Origin: a virus
IMG/VR virus record: IMGVR_UViG_3300021964_005956
Location: 1-20,918 of that record
Strand: one strand, 5' to 3'
DNA length: 20,918 nucleotides
How positions within the stretch are numbered: the first letter of the stretch is position 1; each line of letters begins with the position of its first letter. The translations under genes and the position numbers were made by a program. A model generated the notes under the pieces. It searched no databases, was not told the DNA's origin, and was given only the letters and a program-made list of their open reading frames with translations. Of the stretch, positions 15,306-20,918 are shown piece after piece.

Positions 15306-15744
15306 CAAAACTTGCCAAATCTTCTGCTCGTTCCTTTGCTGATATAGCCTTTTCTTTAGCAAATTGATATCGTGTCCATAAAATATCAGCTCTTATGCTA
15401 TTTCCTGCATTCACTGCCCTATGATAATTATCTATAAAGATCTTGCTATCAACGAAGTGTTTGCTGTATTCAACATCTAAACTATATAGCTCGTCGCATA
15501 GTTTCTTTGTGTCATTCCAGGCTAGTAAGTTTGCCAGGCGTATGGCCACTGCGTTTAGGCTAATTTCCTTGTATAATATTTTGCCATTCTTTATTATGTT
15601 TTTAAGAGGTCCGGAACTTTCTATCAGCACGCTACCCACTTGTATTCCCTTGTCTGTTTTTACAGGCAAGATGGTTCCCTGTTCCGCAAACTTCTTGTAT
15701 GTGGATTTTACTAACTGTTCAAAACGTTTCGAAACGTCACTCAT
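15301..15744 (-). CDS. 147-aa helical hypothetical phage protein
   Basis: I start at ATG 15744 (MSDVSKRFEQLVKSTYKKF) because the longer frame to 15777 runs through a terminator hairpin. The protein has a beta-type middle (GTILPVKTDKGIQVGSVLI) and long helices (LCDELYSLDVEYSKHF, ADILWTRYQFAKEKAISAKERAEDL). I do not recognise the family. The ATG directly abuts the U-run of a hairpin terminator, so its only possible ribosome site (AAGGGG) is inside the hairpin, which could control translation. A TTAAATA late box lies about 23 bases upstream. Confidence 0.72.
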   Translation of the reverse strand: MSDVSKRFEQLVKSTYKKFAEQGTILPVKTDKGIQVGSVLIESSGPLKNIIKNGKILYKEISLNAVAIRLANLLAWNDTKKLCDELYSLDVEYSKHFVDSKIFIDNYHRAVNAGNSIRADILWTRYQFAKEKAISAKERAEDLASFE

Positions 15745-15773
15745 AAAAAAAGGCCCCTTAGGCCTATATTTAA
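15744..15773 (-). terminator. Hairpin terminator abutting a start codon, with late box
   Basis: AGGCC/GGCCT (15751-15765) plus a seven-base T run form an intrinsic terminator for the genes upstream. The run ends at the ATG of the next gene, and TTAAATA (15767-15773) lies on its other side. Confidence 0.7.
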
Positions 15774-15793
15774 ACAATTAATAATGTATGTGC

Positions 15794-16033
15794 TTACATC
15801 TTGAGCATAATAGTAACAACTACCGAAAGAACTGCTGCAATTACTGTGCCTGTAGTGCCAATGATAACTTTGGTTAAACCCTTTTGGCCCTGTGTGATAT
15901 CCTTGTGGATGTTATCTACCTTTGTTTCAAGGTTAGTCATGCGTGTGTCTAGTTGCTCGTAGCGAAGGGCGCACAGATCAACGTGTGCTTCTAAACTTTC
16001 TTTTTCTAAACTTGTTGTTTGGCTCTTTGCCAT
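15794..16033 (-). CDS. 79-aa membrane-anchored, holin/XhlA-like protein
   Basis: An N-terminal soluble coiled-coil part (LDTRMTNLETKVDNIHKDI) is followed by one C-terminal membrane span (VIIGTTGTVIAAVLSVVVTIML) and a single final lysine-methionine. This order and length match XhlA-type and related small phage lysis proteins, and the gene sits next to another small membrane protein. The ribosome site is GGAG. Transcription probably starts from GATAAATA at 16137-16144. A lysis role is inferred from topology only. Confidence 0.72.
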   Translation of the reverse strand: MAKSQTTSLEKESLEAHVDLCALRYEQLDTRMTNLETKVDNIHKDITQGQKGLTKVIIGTTGTVIAAVLSVVVTIMLKM

Positions 16034-16144
16034 CTAGTTTTCTCCAAAAACTCCCCAACTCCTGGGGCAATTAGTAAACTCGTTAGTTGGCCTAATGCGT
16101 TTTTATAGATAGCCTGTATTGTTTTGCCTATATGTTTATTTATC
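16034..16144 (-). promoter_or_regulatory. Leader of the holin-like gene: late box and hairpin
   Basis: GATAAATA (16137-16144) overlaps the end of the 96-aa gene. The leader of about 100 bases contains CCCC-AGGAGTT-GGGG (16053-16067) followed by AGTTTTTGG, a terminator-like hairpin placed just before the ribosome site. It may attenuate expression of the membrane protein. Confidence 0.5.
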
Positions 16145-16426
16145 TTTTTCGCGTTCAAACAGTTTGGCAATAAGTCCTCTTATACCGCCTAGTTCTTCTT
16201 TTACCTCTGTCATCTTGTCCGCTGCCTTTTCTACCCTATTAAACATATCCTTAATCACAAACATAACCCAAAACCACCACACAGCACACACACCACTCAT
16301 TATGCTCACGCCAACATATACTATGTTGTGGGCATCAATGTGTAGTCCATACAGTGACAGTAGGAAGCCAAACACCATAAAGAATATGGTGCTCATCATA
16401 ATTGTGTTGTAATACATCCTGTTCAT
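16136..16426 (-). CDS. 96-aa two-span membrane protein
   Basis: Two membrane segments are clear (about residues 7-28 and 35-58, the second rich in Trp: VCAVWWFWVMFVI). A charged cytoplasmic helix follows (DMFNRVEKAADKMTEVKEELGGIRGLIAKLFEREKDK). It may be a holin-type or other inner-membrane phage protein. There is no Shine-Dalgarno site; TTAAATA ends five bases before the ATG, which predicts a leaderless late transcript. It is next to the holin-like gene. Confidence 0.78.
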   Translation of the reverse strand: MNRMYYNTIMMSTIFFMVFGFLLSLYGLHIDAHNIVYVGVSIMSGVCAVWWFWVMFVIKDMFNRVEKAADKMTEVKEELGGIRGLIAKLFEREKDK

Positions 16427-16431
16427 ACTAA

Positions 16432-16438
16432 TATTTAA
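16432..16438 (-). promoter_or_regulatory. Late box TTAAATA five bases before an ATG
   Basis: With T4 geometry (last A near -6) the transcript of the 96-aa gene would start on the A of its AUG. Confidence 0.5.
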
Positions 16439-16471
16439 TCTATAGTAGGAAATGATAAAACTATCGGTGAA

Positions 16472-16843
16472 TTATTCTGCACTAATCCAAATATTCTGAT
16501 CGCCATTTATGGTCATGAATACAGGCTTATCGAATCTAACAGTTTCAGTTAGATTCTTGATGATAGGTATTCCGTGTAGGTCCTTTTTAAGAAGTCCAAC
16601 AGGATCGTCGCCCTCCAAGAAAACATCGTCACGCTCTGCATCAAATGTCCAAACCCATATTGCAACACCAGCCTCGTCAGTTCTTTCTGGATCATGATCC
16701 CAATCAACATTTGATCTCATACCAATTCCTTGTAGCAGTGTGTTAAAGTTTGACTGCTGTGCCTGTTTGATCTGATCAATCTCTGCCCTGTCTGGGTTGG
16801 ATCGAGTAATGTCAACTGTAGTTTTAATATTATAGCGTGCCAT
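16472..16843 (-). CDS. 123-aa conserved phage-type protein
   Basis: The product begins MARYNIKTTVDITRSN, continues with a helix (EIDQIKQAQQSNFNTLLQGIGMRSNV), and then has a beta-rich half (GVAIWVWTFDAERDDVF ... VFMTINGDQNIWISAE). I recall similar small proteins in T4-like cyanophages, where they are unnamed. No catalytic motif is seen. There is no ribosome site; a CTAAATA box lies six bases before the ATG, so the mRNA is predicted to be leaderless or almost so. Confidence 0.8.
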   Translation of the reverse strand: MARYNIKTTVDITRSNPDRAEIDQIKQAQQSNFNTLLQGIGMRSNVDWDHDPERTDEAGVAIWVWTFDAERDDVFLEGDDPVGLLKKDLHGIPIIKNLTETVRFDKPVFMTINGDQNIWISAE

Positions 16844-16849
16844 GCAGAG

Positions 16850-16856
16850 TATTTAG
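16850..16856 (-). promoter_or_regulatory. Late box CTAAATA six bases before an ATG
   Basis: The heptamer CTAAATA is the late-promoter form reported for marine T4-like phages. Its last A lies six bases before the ATG of the 123-aa gene. Confidence 0.6.
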
Positions 16857-16863
16857 CGGCCAT

Positions 16864-16895
16864 AAAAAAAGGGCGGAAATTTCTCTCCGCCCTTT
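16864..16895 (-). terminator. Strong intrinsic terminator after the MADLY genes
   Basis: AAAGGGCGG/CCGCCCTTT form a 9-bp GC-rich stem followed by a T run on the minus strand, 17 bases after the stop of the 132-aa gene. It isolates the two MADLY paralogues from the next promoter. Confidence 0.9.
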
Positions 16896-16912
16896 AGTTA
16901 CTGTGGATTCAA

Positions 16913-17311
16913 TTAAGCAGTAATGTCGCCTGTGAATCCTGTGTGGATAGTAATTGTTGTGTTATCGTTAATTGCTGATCCAACCGAAGCAATCAATGAT
17001 GTTTCAATAATTGCTGCTGTTGTTAAAGTGTTGGTATTAGCAATCACTTTTAGATCATATGGGCTAGATGAATCAACTTCACCGAATCCATAAACTTCAA
17101 CACCTACATTGTTTAGACCAGCAAGAATAAGTGCTCTATTCGCTGCTGAACCTAAGTCTACTGCTGAACCATCTGATGGTGCAATAGTAATAAATGATAG
17201 TGATGGAGTTCCAATGTTGAAAGCATCTTCAGTTACACCTTTAGCATTTGCACCAAATGTGTAATCTGTTGAGCTATCACCTCTAACTACCTGTGCGTAT
17301 AAGTCTGCCAT
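16913..17311 (-). CDS. 132-aa MADLY protein, probable virion component (paralogue 2)
   Basis: The product begins MADLYAQVVRGDSSTDYTFGANAKGVTEDAF and is rich in Gly, Ala, Ser and Thr with short strands, like a small decoration or fibre-type virion protein. It shares the first five residues, a G-A-N-A-(K/R) motif near residue 21 and overall style with its neighbour, so the two look like diverged duplicates. The ribosome site is AGGAG. It is co-transcribed with the 147-aa paralogue and closed by a strong terminator. Function is inferred from composition, late promoter and position. Confidence 0.8.
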   Translation of the reverse strand: MADLYAQVVRGDSSTDYTFGANAKGVTEDAFNIGTPSLSFITIAPSDGSAVDLGSAANRALILAGLNNVGVEVYGFGEVDSSSPYDLKVIANTNTLTTAAIIETSLIASVGSAINDNTTITIHTGFTGDITA

Positions 17312-17337
17312 TGTCTTAATCTCCTATAAGTTATAAA

Positions 17338-17781
17338 TTAAGCAAGAGCTGACGCTGCTACGGTAAACGTTGCTGCACCTGTAACTGCATTTGCTAATGC
17401 TGTTTCCATTACTGAGTAATCAGCATTAGAGTTATCATTGTCATCCCATTTGTTATGAGTGTCAACAGACATAATGAAACCAATTACAGTATCGCTGATG
17501 CGCTGAACCATATAAATTTCACCTACAGTTTGTAGACCGCTGATTGCTTCGTGGAATGCACTGTTTGCATCAGCAAGGTCTGCTGTTGCAAAAGGTGTGC
17601 CTGTAGAAGCAGTTGCTTTAAGTGTAACAAGCTCACGTGTTCCTAATTGTGAGTAAGGATTTGCTGCTGTTTCTGCTGCATTTGGGTAGTAAACAACTGT
17701 CTTACGAGCGTTTGCTCCCATTGTAACGCCTGCTGCGCCTGCGTTAGTATACGTTTGTGTAAACGAGTATAAGTCTGCCAT
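17338..17781 (-). CDS. 147-aa MADLY protein, probable virion component (paralogue 1)
   Basis: The product begins MADLYSFTQTYTNAGAAGVTMGANARKTVVYYPN, has an Ala/Thr-rich body and ends FTVAASALA. There is no cysteine, signal peptide or membrane span. The gene has its own late promoter, a leader with a hairpin, and a strong AGGAG site, features of an abundant late protein. Its partner lies 26 bases downstream. I do not recognise a named family. Confidence 0.8.
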   Translation of the reverse strand: MADLYSFTQTYTNAGAAGVTMGANARKTVVYYPNAAETAANPYSQLGTRELVTLKATASTGTPFATADLADANSAFHEAISGLQTVGEIYMVQRISDTVIGFIMSVDTHNKWDDNDNSNADYSVMETALANAVTGAATFTVAASALA

Positions 17782-17852
17782 GATTTAGTTCTCCTATATT
17801 ATCATATGATCCCGCTCAGGGACCGGCTTTTTTCTAAGCACATGTATTTATC
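17782..17852 (-). promoter_or_regulatory. Late promoter and hairpin leader of the MADLY operon
   Basis: GATAAATA (17845-17852) starts a leader that carries a T/A-rich run and a GGTCCC-TGAGC-GGGATC hairpin, then an ATCATATGAT palindrome and AGGAG. The hairpin may protect the message or mark the terminator of earlier transcripts. Confidence 0.65.
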
Positions 17853-17904
17853 CAAAATAGGTATAATTAGGAGTTATGGTGTGTTTTTTGGGGATTTTGG
17901 CGGA

Positions 17905-19008
17905 TTAATCGCTTCTAAATGGTGTCCAACGGTCCCTAGGCACTAGTTTTACCTTGTCCTTGGTCTTGACATAGCCTTCTCCGCCTGGCTTGCCACCCGT
18001 TGTAGCAACTACATCACCTTCTGCTTTATCAAGTTCGTCGATGACTTCGTTCTTGGCCTTCATGAGCTCAGTAACAAGATAGAAGATGTCCTTCATTACC
18101 TGTTCCTGCGTCTTAGCAATATTTAGTATCTTCTCCTGTTTGTTGGCAGATACCTTTGAATTTTGAAGCCAATTGAGGAAACTGTTTAAATTTAAATCCT
18201 CTAACTTCTTGGCACGGCTCATTTGATTGATGTAGGTGTAGAATATGTCTGCTAGGTCGCTTAACCCCTTCTGTGGTGTAAAGAAGTTCTTGATGTCACC
18301 CTGTGCCTTGTTCGCTACCTTTTCGATGTTGCCCAAGTTGTCCGCATTCACAGCAGGAGCCTTTGAAACATACTGCTGTCCAAGAACAATAAGGTCGCTT
18401 GTTCCGTTAAATTGTTTCACATTATCAATAGGTGTTCCACTCTTGTCACCAAAGTATTCATAGGTGTTGTGTGCCGCTACAGCAATCTTGCTTTTGCCTA
18501 TGCGTCTTCCTATATCGCTATCTGCTCTTACATTATAAGTTGTTTGATTGGGTGTAAAACTTATGGAGCCATCACTTCCACTATATGGCTTGCCTGGGTG
18601 ATATAGGAGGTCGCCATACACATAACCTCTGTAGTCTGACGGTGTTGCCTTTTCAAAGATGGGCCACAGGTCTGCCATGTCCTTAGCAAACTTCGCACGC
18701 CAGTCCTCATCCTTGCCTCTGCTTAGAATAAACTTTTCTAGTTCTTCAGGACTTGAAGACTTTCCTTCTTCTCTGCCCCAATTGTTCTTGCCCACCATGC
18801 GGAACGTTCCATCCTCATCACGTCCCCAATACACTGTAGGGTTACCGTCCCACTTGATCGCAACGTCAGAAGCATCCTGTTCCATATCCTTAATGATTTG
18901 CACGGCACGCTTGGCACCATCATCTGGATTGGTGAACACGAGATCTTCCAGGTGATTAAACTCTCTACCAACCTTCTTTGCTTCCGTTAAAAATTCAAAT
19001 GCTCTCAT
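17905..19008 (-). CDS. Ligase-like (KxDG motif) conserved phage protein
   Basis: This 367-aa protein has KWDGNP at residues 52-57, resembling motif I (KxDGxR) of covalent nucleotidyltransferases such as DNA and RNA ligases and capping enzymes. A possible glycine/acid motif follows at 129-136 (YVYGDLLY, compare xxDGEL), and a possible later lysine motif near GKSKIAVAAH (171-180). These spacings fit a ligase adenylation domain, but the assignment needs a profile search. I recall close relatives in T4-like marine phages as an uncharacterised family. The C-terminal half is helical and lysine-rich. The start MRAFEFLTEAKK resembles T4 capsid-targeting peptides. Its ATG overlaps the 52-aa gene stop as ATGA. 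Confidence 0.72.
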   Translation of the reverse strand: MRAFEFLTEAKKVGREFNHLEDLVFTNPDDGAKRAVQIIKDMEQDASDVAIKWDGNPTVYWGRDEDGTFRMVGKNNWGREEGKSSSPEELEKFILSRGKDEDWRAKFAKDMADLWPIFEKATPSDYRGYVYGDLLYHPGKPYSGSDGSISFTPNQTTYNVRADSDIGRRIGKSKIAVAAHNTYEYFGDKSGTPIDNVKQFNGTSDLIVLGQQYVSKAPAVNADNLGNIEKVANKAQGDIKNFFTPQKGLSDLADIFYTYINQMSRAKKLEDLNLNSFLNWLQNSKVSANKQEKILNIAKTQEQVMKDIFYLVTELMKAKNEVIDELDKAEGDVVATTGGKPGGEGYVKTKDKVKLVPRDRWTPFRSD

Positions 19009-19163
19009 TTCTTTAATAGTTTCTTCTGTCTGTTTGTCTTATCCACATACTTTGCATGCGGAACTTTTAAATTCTTCTTACCATACACATCGCCTATGGT
19101 ATGCATCTTTCCTGGACGCTCAAATGCACTGTATCTTATGTCTAACACTTCACTAATACGCAT
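19005..19163 (-). CDS. 52-aa basic protein between the nucleotidyltransferase and ligase-like genes
   Basis: A complete frame starts at ATG 19163, overlapping the end of the nucleotidyltransferase gene by 11 bases, and stops in an ATGA overlap with the next gene. The product MRISEVLDIRYSAFERPGKM... is basic (NLKVPHAKYVDKTNRQKKLLKK). The double overlap strongly suggests a real gene of a coupled set. It has no recognisable domain; a small nucleic-acid-binding partner is one possibility. Confidence 0.78.
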   Translation of the reverse strand: MRISEVLDIRYSAFERPGKMHTIGDVYGKKNLKVPHAKYVDKTNRQKKLLKK

Positions 19164-19938
19164 CGACGATATCTATCATTTGTCTCATCCAACCTATAGA
19201 GTTTGGTTGGAAACTTTCTACTTGTCCTGCCTTGGGCAGTTCAAGTCCATCCTTCTCGAATGTTTCTCTTGCATCCGCTACCAGTTCCTCGTAGTTGGGC
19301 AACTTCTTGATGTAGCCTATGATACCTTCCACGCTATCAATGGTGGATGGCGTTGCGGTTTGACCCAGCAGAGTTTTTGCAATCTGGTTGGGATCCTTTG
19401 TAATTAATTCGTTTGTTTCTCTGTCTATTAAACCATTGTTTGCTGACCACTTCATATCCTTGGTTTTTGCTATGCTGGCAAGCAGGATGTGTCTATGAAC
19501 ACCTTTGAAGGAACTGCCTTCACCGCTTCCCTGTAGGCTAAACTTCATCCATTCAGGATCACCAAACATCAGATCAGTTTGCACGAAACCATTTGCGGGG
19601 TCACCCTTGATTGGAGTTTTAAAGTGGACTGAAATGCCTGACTTTCTGATCCACTGCTTGGTGTCTTCACCTTCGTGATTCTTATTAACATAGTCTGCTA
19701 GTTTGCTTTCCAGTTCTCCCTTGGTTATCTTAGTGCTGTCAACTGCAACGTCTAGGTCGCCGCTGTCTGCTTTCTTGCCCGTTGTTCCGAGCATGTTGTC
19801 AGTTAGTTCTAGGTCAACGATTCCTTCCAACCATTGCAGTGTTGGAACCACGTCAGCCTGCTGAATTCTCTGTGTGGCAGATTCGCCCTCGGGCGTCTTA
19901 AAAATATTGCCGCCTTCTTTAAGTAATGTTCGTGTCAT
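19153..19938 (-). CDS. Pol-beta-type nucleotidyltransferase
   Basis: This 261-aa protein holds the pol-beta superfamily signature: LGTTGKKADSGDLDVAVD (residues 50-67), with the metal-binding pair Asp61 and Asp63, and a third acidic residue, Asp122, in VQTDLMFG. The N-terminal helix (ESATQRIQQADVVPTLQWLEGI) and C-terminal helices fit the family. Members add nucleotides to tRNA, proteins or small molecules; the substrate is unknown here. It overlaps the 93-aa gene upstream by 20 bases and the 52-aa gene downstream by 11, so it is one translation unit with the ligase-like gene. Confidence 0.82.
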   Translation of the reverse strand: MTRTLLKEGGNIFKTPEGESATQRIQQADVVPTLQWLEGIVDLELTDNMLGTTGKKADSGDLDVAVDSTKITKGELESKLADYVNKNHEGEDTKQWIRKSGISVHFKTPIKGDPANGFVQTDLMFGDPEWMKFSLQGSGEGSSFKGVHRHILLASIAKTKDMKWSANNGLIDRETNELITKDPNQIAKTLLGQTATPSTIDSVEGIIGYIKKLPNYEELVADARETFEKDGLELPKAGQVESFQPNSIGWMRQMIDIVDAY

Positions 19939-20200
19939 CGCTCTTCTTCGTTCTCTTGGATTCTGTTATCTTGCGGATACCGCGATTAAATTTAGAAACA
20001 TCAGCACCCTTAATGCTGTTTATGAAACGTCTTTCCAATTCTAGTGCCGTATCTTCATCATAGGTCTTATGAATAAGTTCCATGAGGTTAATTGCACTAT
20101 CAATAATGTTAGCAGCTCGCGATTCGATAATGGATTCTGAATCCTTGCGATCGGCAATTGCATTTAATTCTTGTAGTATGGACCTAGTTTTTATTTTCAT
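19919..20200 (-). CDS. 93-aa helical hypothetical protein heading the nucleotidyltransferase operon
   Basis: I start at ATG 20200 (MKIKTRSILQELNAIADR) with AGGAAA upstream. The longer frame begins with GTG at the expected transcription start and cannot be the main start. The product is all-helical and charged (IIESRAANIIDSAINLMELIHKTYDEDTALELERRF), ending in a basic tail. No family is recognised. It is first in a four-gene coupled operon behind a perfect sigma70 promoter. Confidence 0.8.
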   Translation of the reverse strand: MKIKTRSILQELNAIADRKDSESIIESRAANIIDSAINLMELIHKTYDEDTALELERRFINSIKGADVSKFNRGIRKITESKRTKKSDDTNIT

Positions 20201-20219
20201 CGCGTTTCCTGTTATCTTG

Positions 20220-20226
20220 TATTTAA
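20220..20226 (-). promoter_or_regulatory. Possible late box TTAAATA
   Basis: TTAAATA lies 20 bases before the 93-aa start and could add late transcription to the operon. It is weaker than the consensus. Confidence 0.3.
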
Positions 20227-20241
20227 CCTTTTTCTTCACAA

Positions 20242-20282
20242 ATTATATACGGCCTGATTTAGGTTGTCAACCTTTAGTTGAC
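20242..20282 (-). promoter_or_regulatory. Perfect sigma70 promoter with inverted repeat
   Basis: TTGACA (20265-20270), exactly 17 bases, then TATAAT (20242-20247) is the full consensus. GTCAAC-CTTTA-GTTGAC (20266-20282) is an inverted repeat overlapping the -35 and may be an operator. Confidence 0.92.
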
Positions 20283-20325
20283 GGACTCATGCAAAAAAAG
20301 CACTACAGCCATGCTATATTTATGG

Positions 20326-20364
20326 TTGATTTTTTTGCTGCGATGCATTATATTAGTATAAATA
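20326..20364 (+). promoter_or_regulatory. Plus-strand promoters: sigma70-like and T4-type late
   Basis: TTGATT (20326-20331), 17 bases and TATATT (20349-20354) form a moderate sigma70 promoter. TATAAATA (20357-20364) is a perfect late box. Either would start the structured leader that follows. Together with the minus-strand promoter this is a divergent control region. Confidence 0.65.
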
Positions 20365-20519
20365 AAGGTGAATAGGGCAGTGATCCTGCACTATTTCTCA
20401 CACAGACACTGGGAAAGACCAGCGCATTATCCATGCGTTACAAGCGATTGACGACAGGAAAAGACCTGTTGCACCGCCGGGGAAGTTCCGGGGTATTGCT
20501 TTCCTCAAGCATCCATACA
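20365..20519 (+). ncRNA. Structured leader RNA of unknown class
   Basis: About 155 bases without a gene contain consecutive hairpins: GTGA/TCAC with ATAG/CTAT and GCAG/CTGC (20369-20402), CTGG-GAAAGA-CCAG (20409-20422), CGCAT-tatcc-ATGCG (20423-20437), ACAGG-AAAAGA-CCTGT (20455-20470), and CCGG-ggaagtt-CCGG (20478-20492). Two hairpins share an AAAGA loop between CNGG and CCNG arms. It ends near the ribosome site of the 65-aa gene. It may be a riboswitch, a protein-binding leader or a separate small RNA; I recognise no known family. Confidence 0.5.
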
Positions 20520-20535
20520 TCAAAGGAGATAAAAC

Positions 20536-20733
20536 ATGGCACACTTACTAAGTGGTCTGATGTCTTGGATGAATAGCGGCTCAACCGGCCGTAACGATCT
20601 ATTGACTTGGGCCAAAACTGAATACGGACCTGATTGGAAATTTGCATACGAGTTCATGCTAAAACACAACGGCCGATCACCAAATCTATCCGAACTAAAC
20701 GGACCTAGATACTTACGCAAGGAGGTGGCTTAA
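20536..20733 (+). CDS. 65-aa hypothetical protein
   Basis: This is the first clear plus-strand gene, with an AAAGGAGA ribosome site seven bases before the ATG and a long structured leader. The product MAHLLSGLMSWMNSG... has a hydrophobic start and then a soluble region (DLLTWAKTEYGPDWKFAYEFMLKHNGRSPNLSELNGPRYLRKEVA), the helical look of a small regulator or adaptor. The next gene starts directly after its stop. Family unknown. Confidence 0.82.
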   Translation: MAHLLSGLMSWMNSGSTGRNDLLTWAKTEYGPDWKFAYEFMLKHNGRSPNLSELNGPRYLRKEVA

Positions 20734-20907
20734 ATGCGAACCTTGCTTAAATTCTTCAAACAATTGTTCTGGAACGACAAAGACTGGGCAAATGACTACC
20801 TTAGCCGTTCTACTGATCACGCTGATCTTGAACGCAGGATCAGGCAACTGGATAGGGGCGAGGTCAAGGTTGGGCCTTTTGGATCCTATACACAATACAA
20901 ATATTAA
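20734..20907 (+). CDS. 57-aa DUF3563-like protein
   Basis: The start codon directly follows the stop of the 65-aa gene, with AAGGAGG upstream, so the two are coupled. The product MRTLLKFFKQLFWNDKDWANDYLSRSTDHADLERRIRQLDRG has the DUF3563 pattern (DxYLxxxxDxxDLExRxRxLDR), a small protein common in proteobacteria and of unknown role. The N-terminal helix is amphipathic and basic and could touch the membrane. The gene ends 11 bases before the window edge. Confidence 0.8.
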   Translation: MRTLLKFFKQLFWNDKDWANDYLSRSTDHADLERRIRQLDRGEVKVGPFGSYTQYKY

Positions 20908-20918
20908 CACATACACAC

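Noticed and set aside
15745-15777. Upstream start for the 147-aa protein
   Set aside because: It would translate through the terminator hairpin and T run; the body MSDVSKRF begins after them.
20201-20239. GTG start for the 93-aa protein
   Set aside because: The GTG lies at the expected transcription start of the consensus promoter, so it could not be preceded by a ribosome site.
20365-20519. Known riboswitch (cobalamin, glutamine, SAM) in the plus-strand leader
   Set aside because: None of the conserved core motifs I know from these classes is present, so I left it unclassified.
20438-20916. Three minus-strand frames opposite the 65-aa and DUF3563 genes
   Set aside because: The plus-strand genes have strong ribosome sites and coupling; the minus frames have none.

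Overview
The window looks like part of a large, tailed, T4-type (myovirus-like) phage genome from an aquatic environment. This rests on a dense and almost wholly minus-strand layout with tiny overlapping genes, a class Ia nrdA-nrdB-glutaredoxin block, a PAAR spike-tip protein, a beta-helix tail protein, a run of small virion-type proteins, and two promoter classes. One class is near-consensus host sigma70 promoters. The other is T4-type late promoters (TATAAATA, GATAAATA, CTAAATA). No terminase, major capsid, portal or tail-sheath gene lies in the window, so the phage assignment is an inference. The host is probably a Gram-negative proteobacterium, because the tmRNA has the permuted two-piece form typical of alphaproteobacteria and the left-edge gene encodes an outer-membrane-type protein.
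Left block (1-3000): a partial secreted porin-like protein, then a full-length catalase-peroxidase gene (katG) with its own sigma70 promoter and terminator. Both are unusual phage cargo.
RNA block (3000-3990): a split, permuted tmRNA whose intervening segment is almost filled by a 62-codon ORF. Three tRNA genes with anticodons of the AUR type (UAU, CAU, CAU) and a 58-aa gene lie upstream, and separate sigma70 promoters precede the tmRNA and the 58-aa gene.
Small-gene block (3991-6600): cold-shock protein, DUF454 membrane protein, PAAR tip, an Sm-like small protein, glutaredoxin, and several very small coupled ORFs.
Nucleotide block (6611-10143): nrdB and nrdA, with a 12-bp tandem repeat in the tail of nrdA.
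Virion and processing block (10348-17852): tail fibre or beta-helix protein, a glycosyltransferase-like protein, a PD-(D/E)XK nuclease, three virion-type proteins, two small membrane proteins, and two MADLY paralogues. T4-type late promoters and hairpin terminators punctuate it; two of the promoters sit so close to the ATG that the transcripts should be leaderless.
Right block (17905-20270): four tightly coupled genes behind a perfect sigma70 promoter. They include a pol-beta-type nucleotidyltransferase and a protein with a ligase-like KxDG motif, a candidate nucleic-acid repair or modification module. The plus strand then begins (20326-20907) with a structured leader RNA, a 65-aa protein and a DUF3563 protein.
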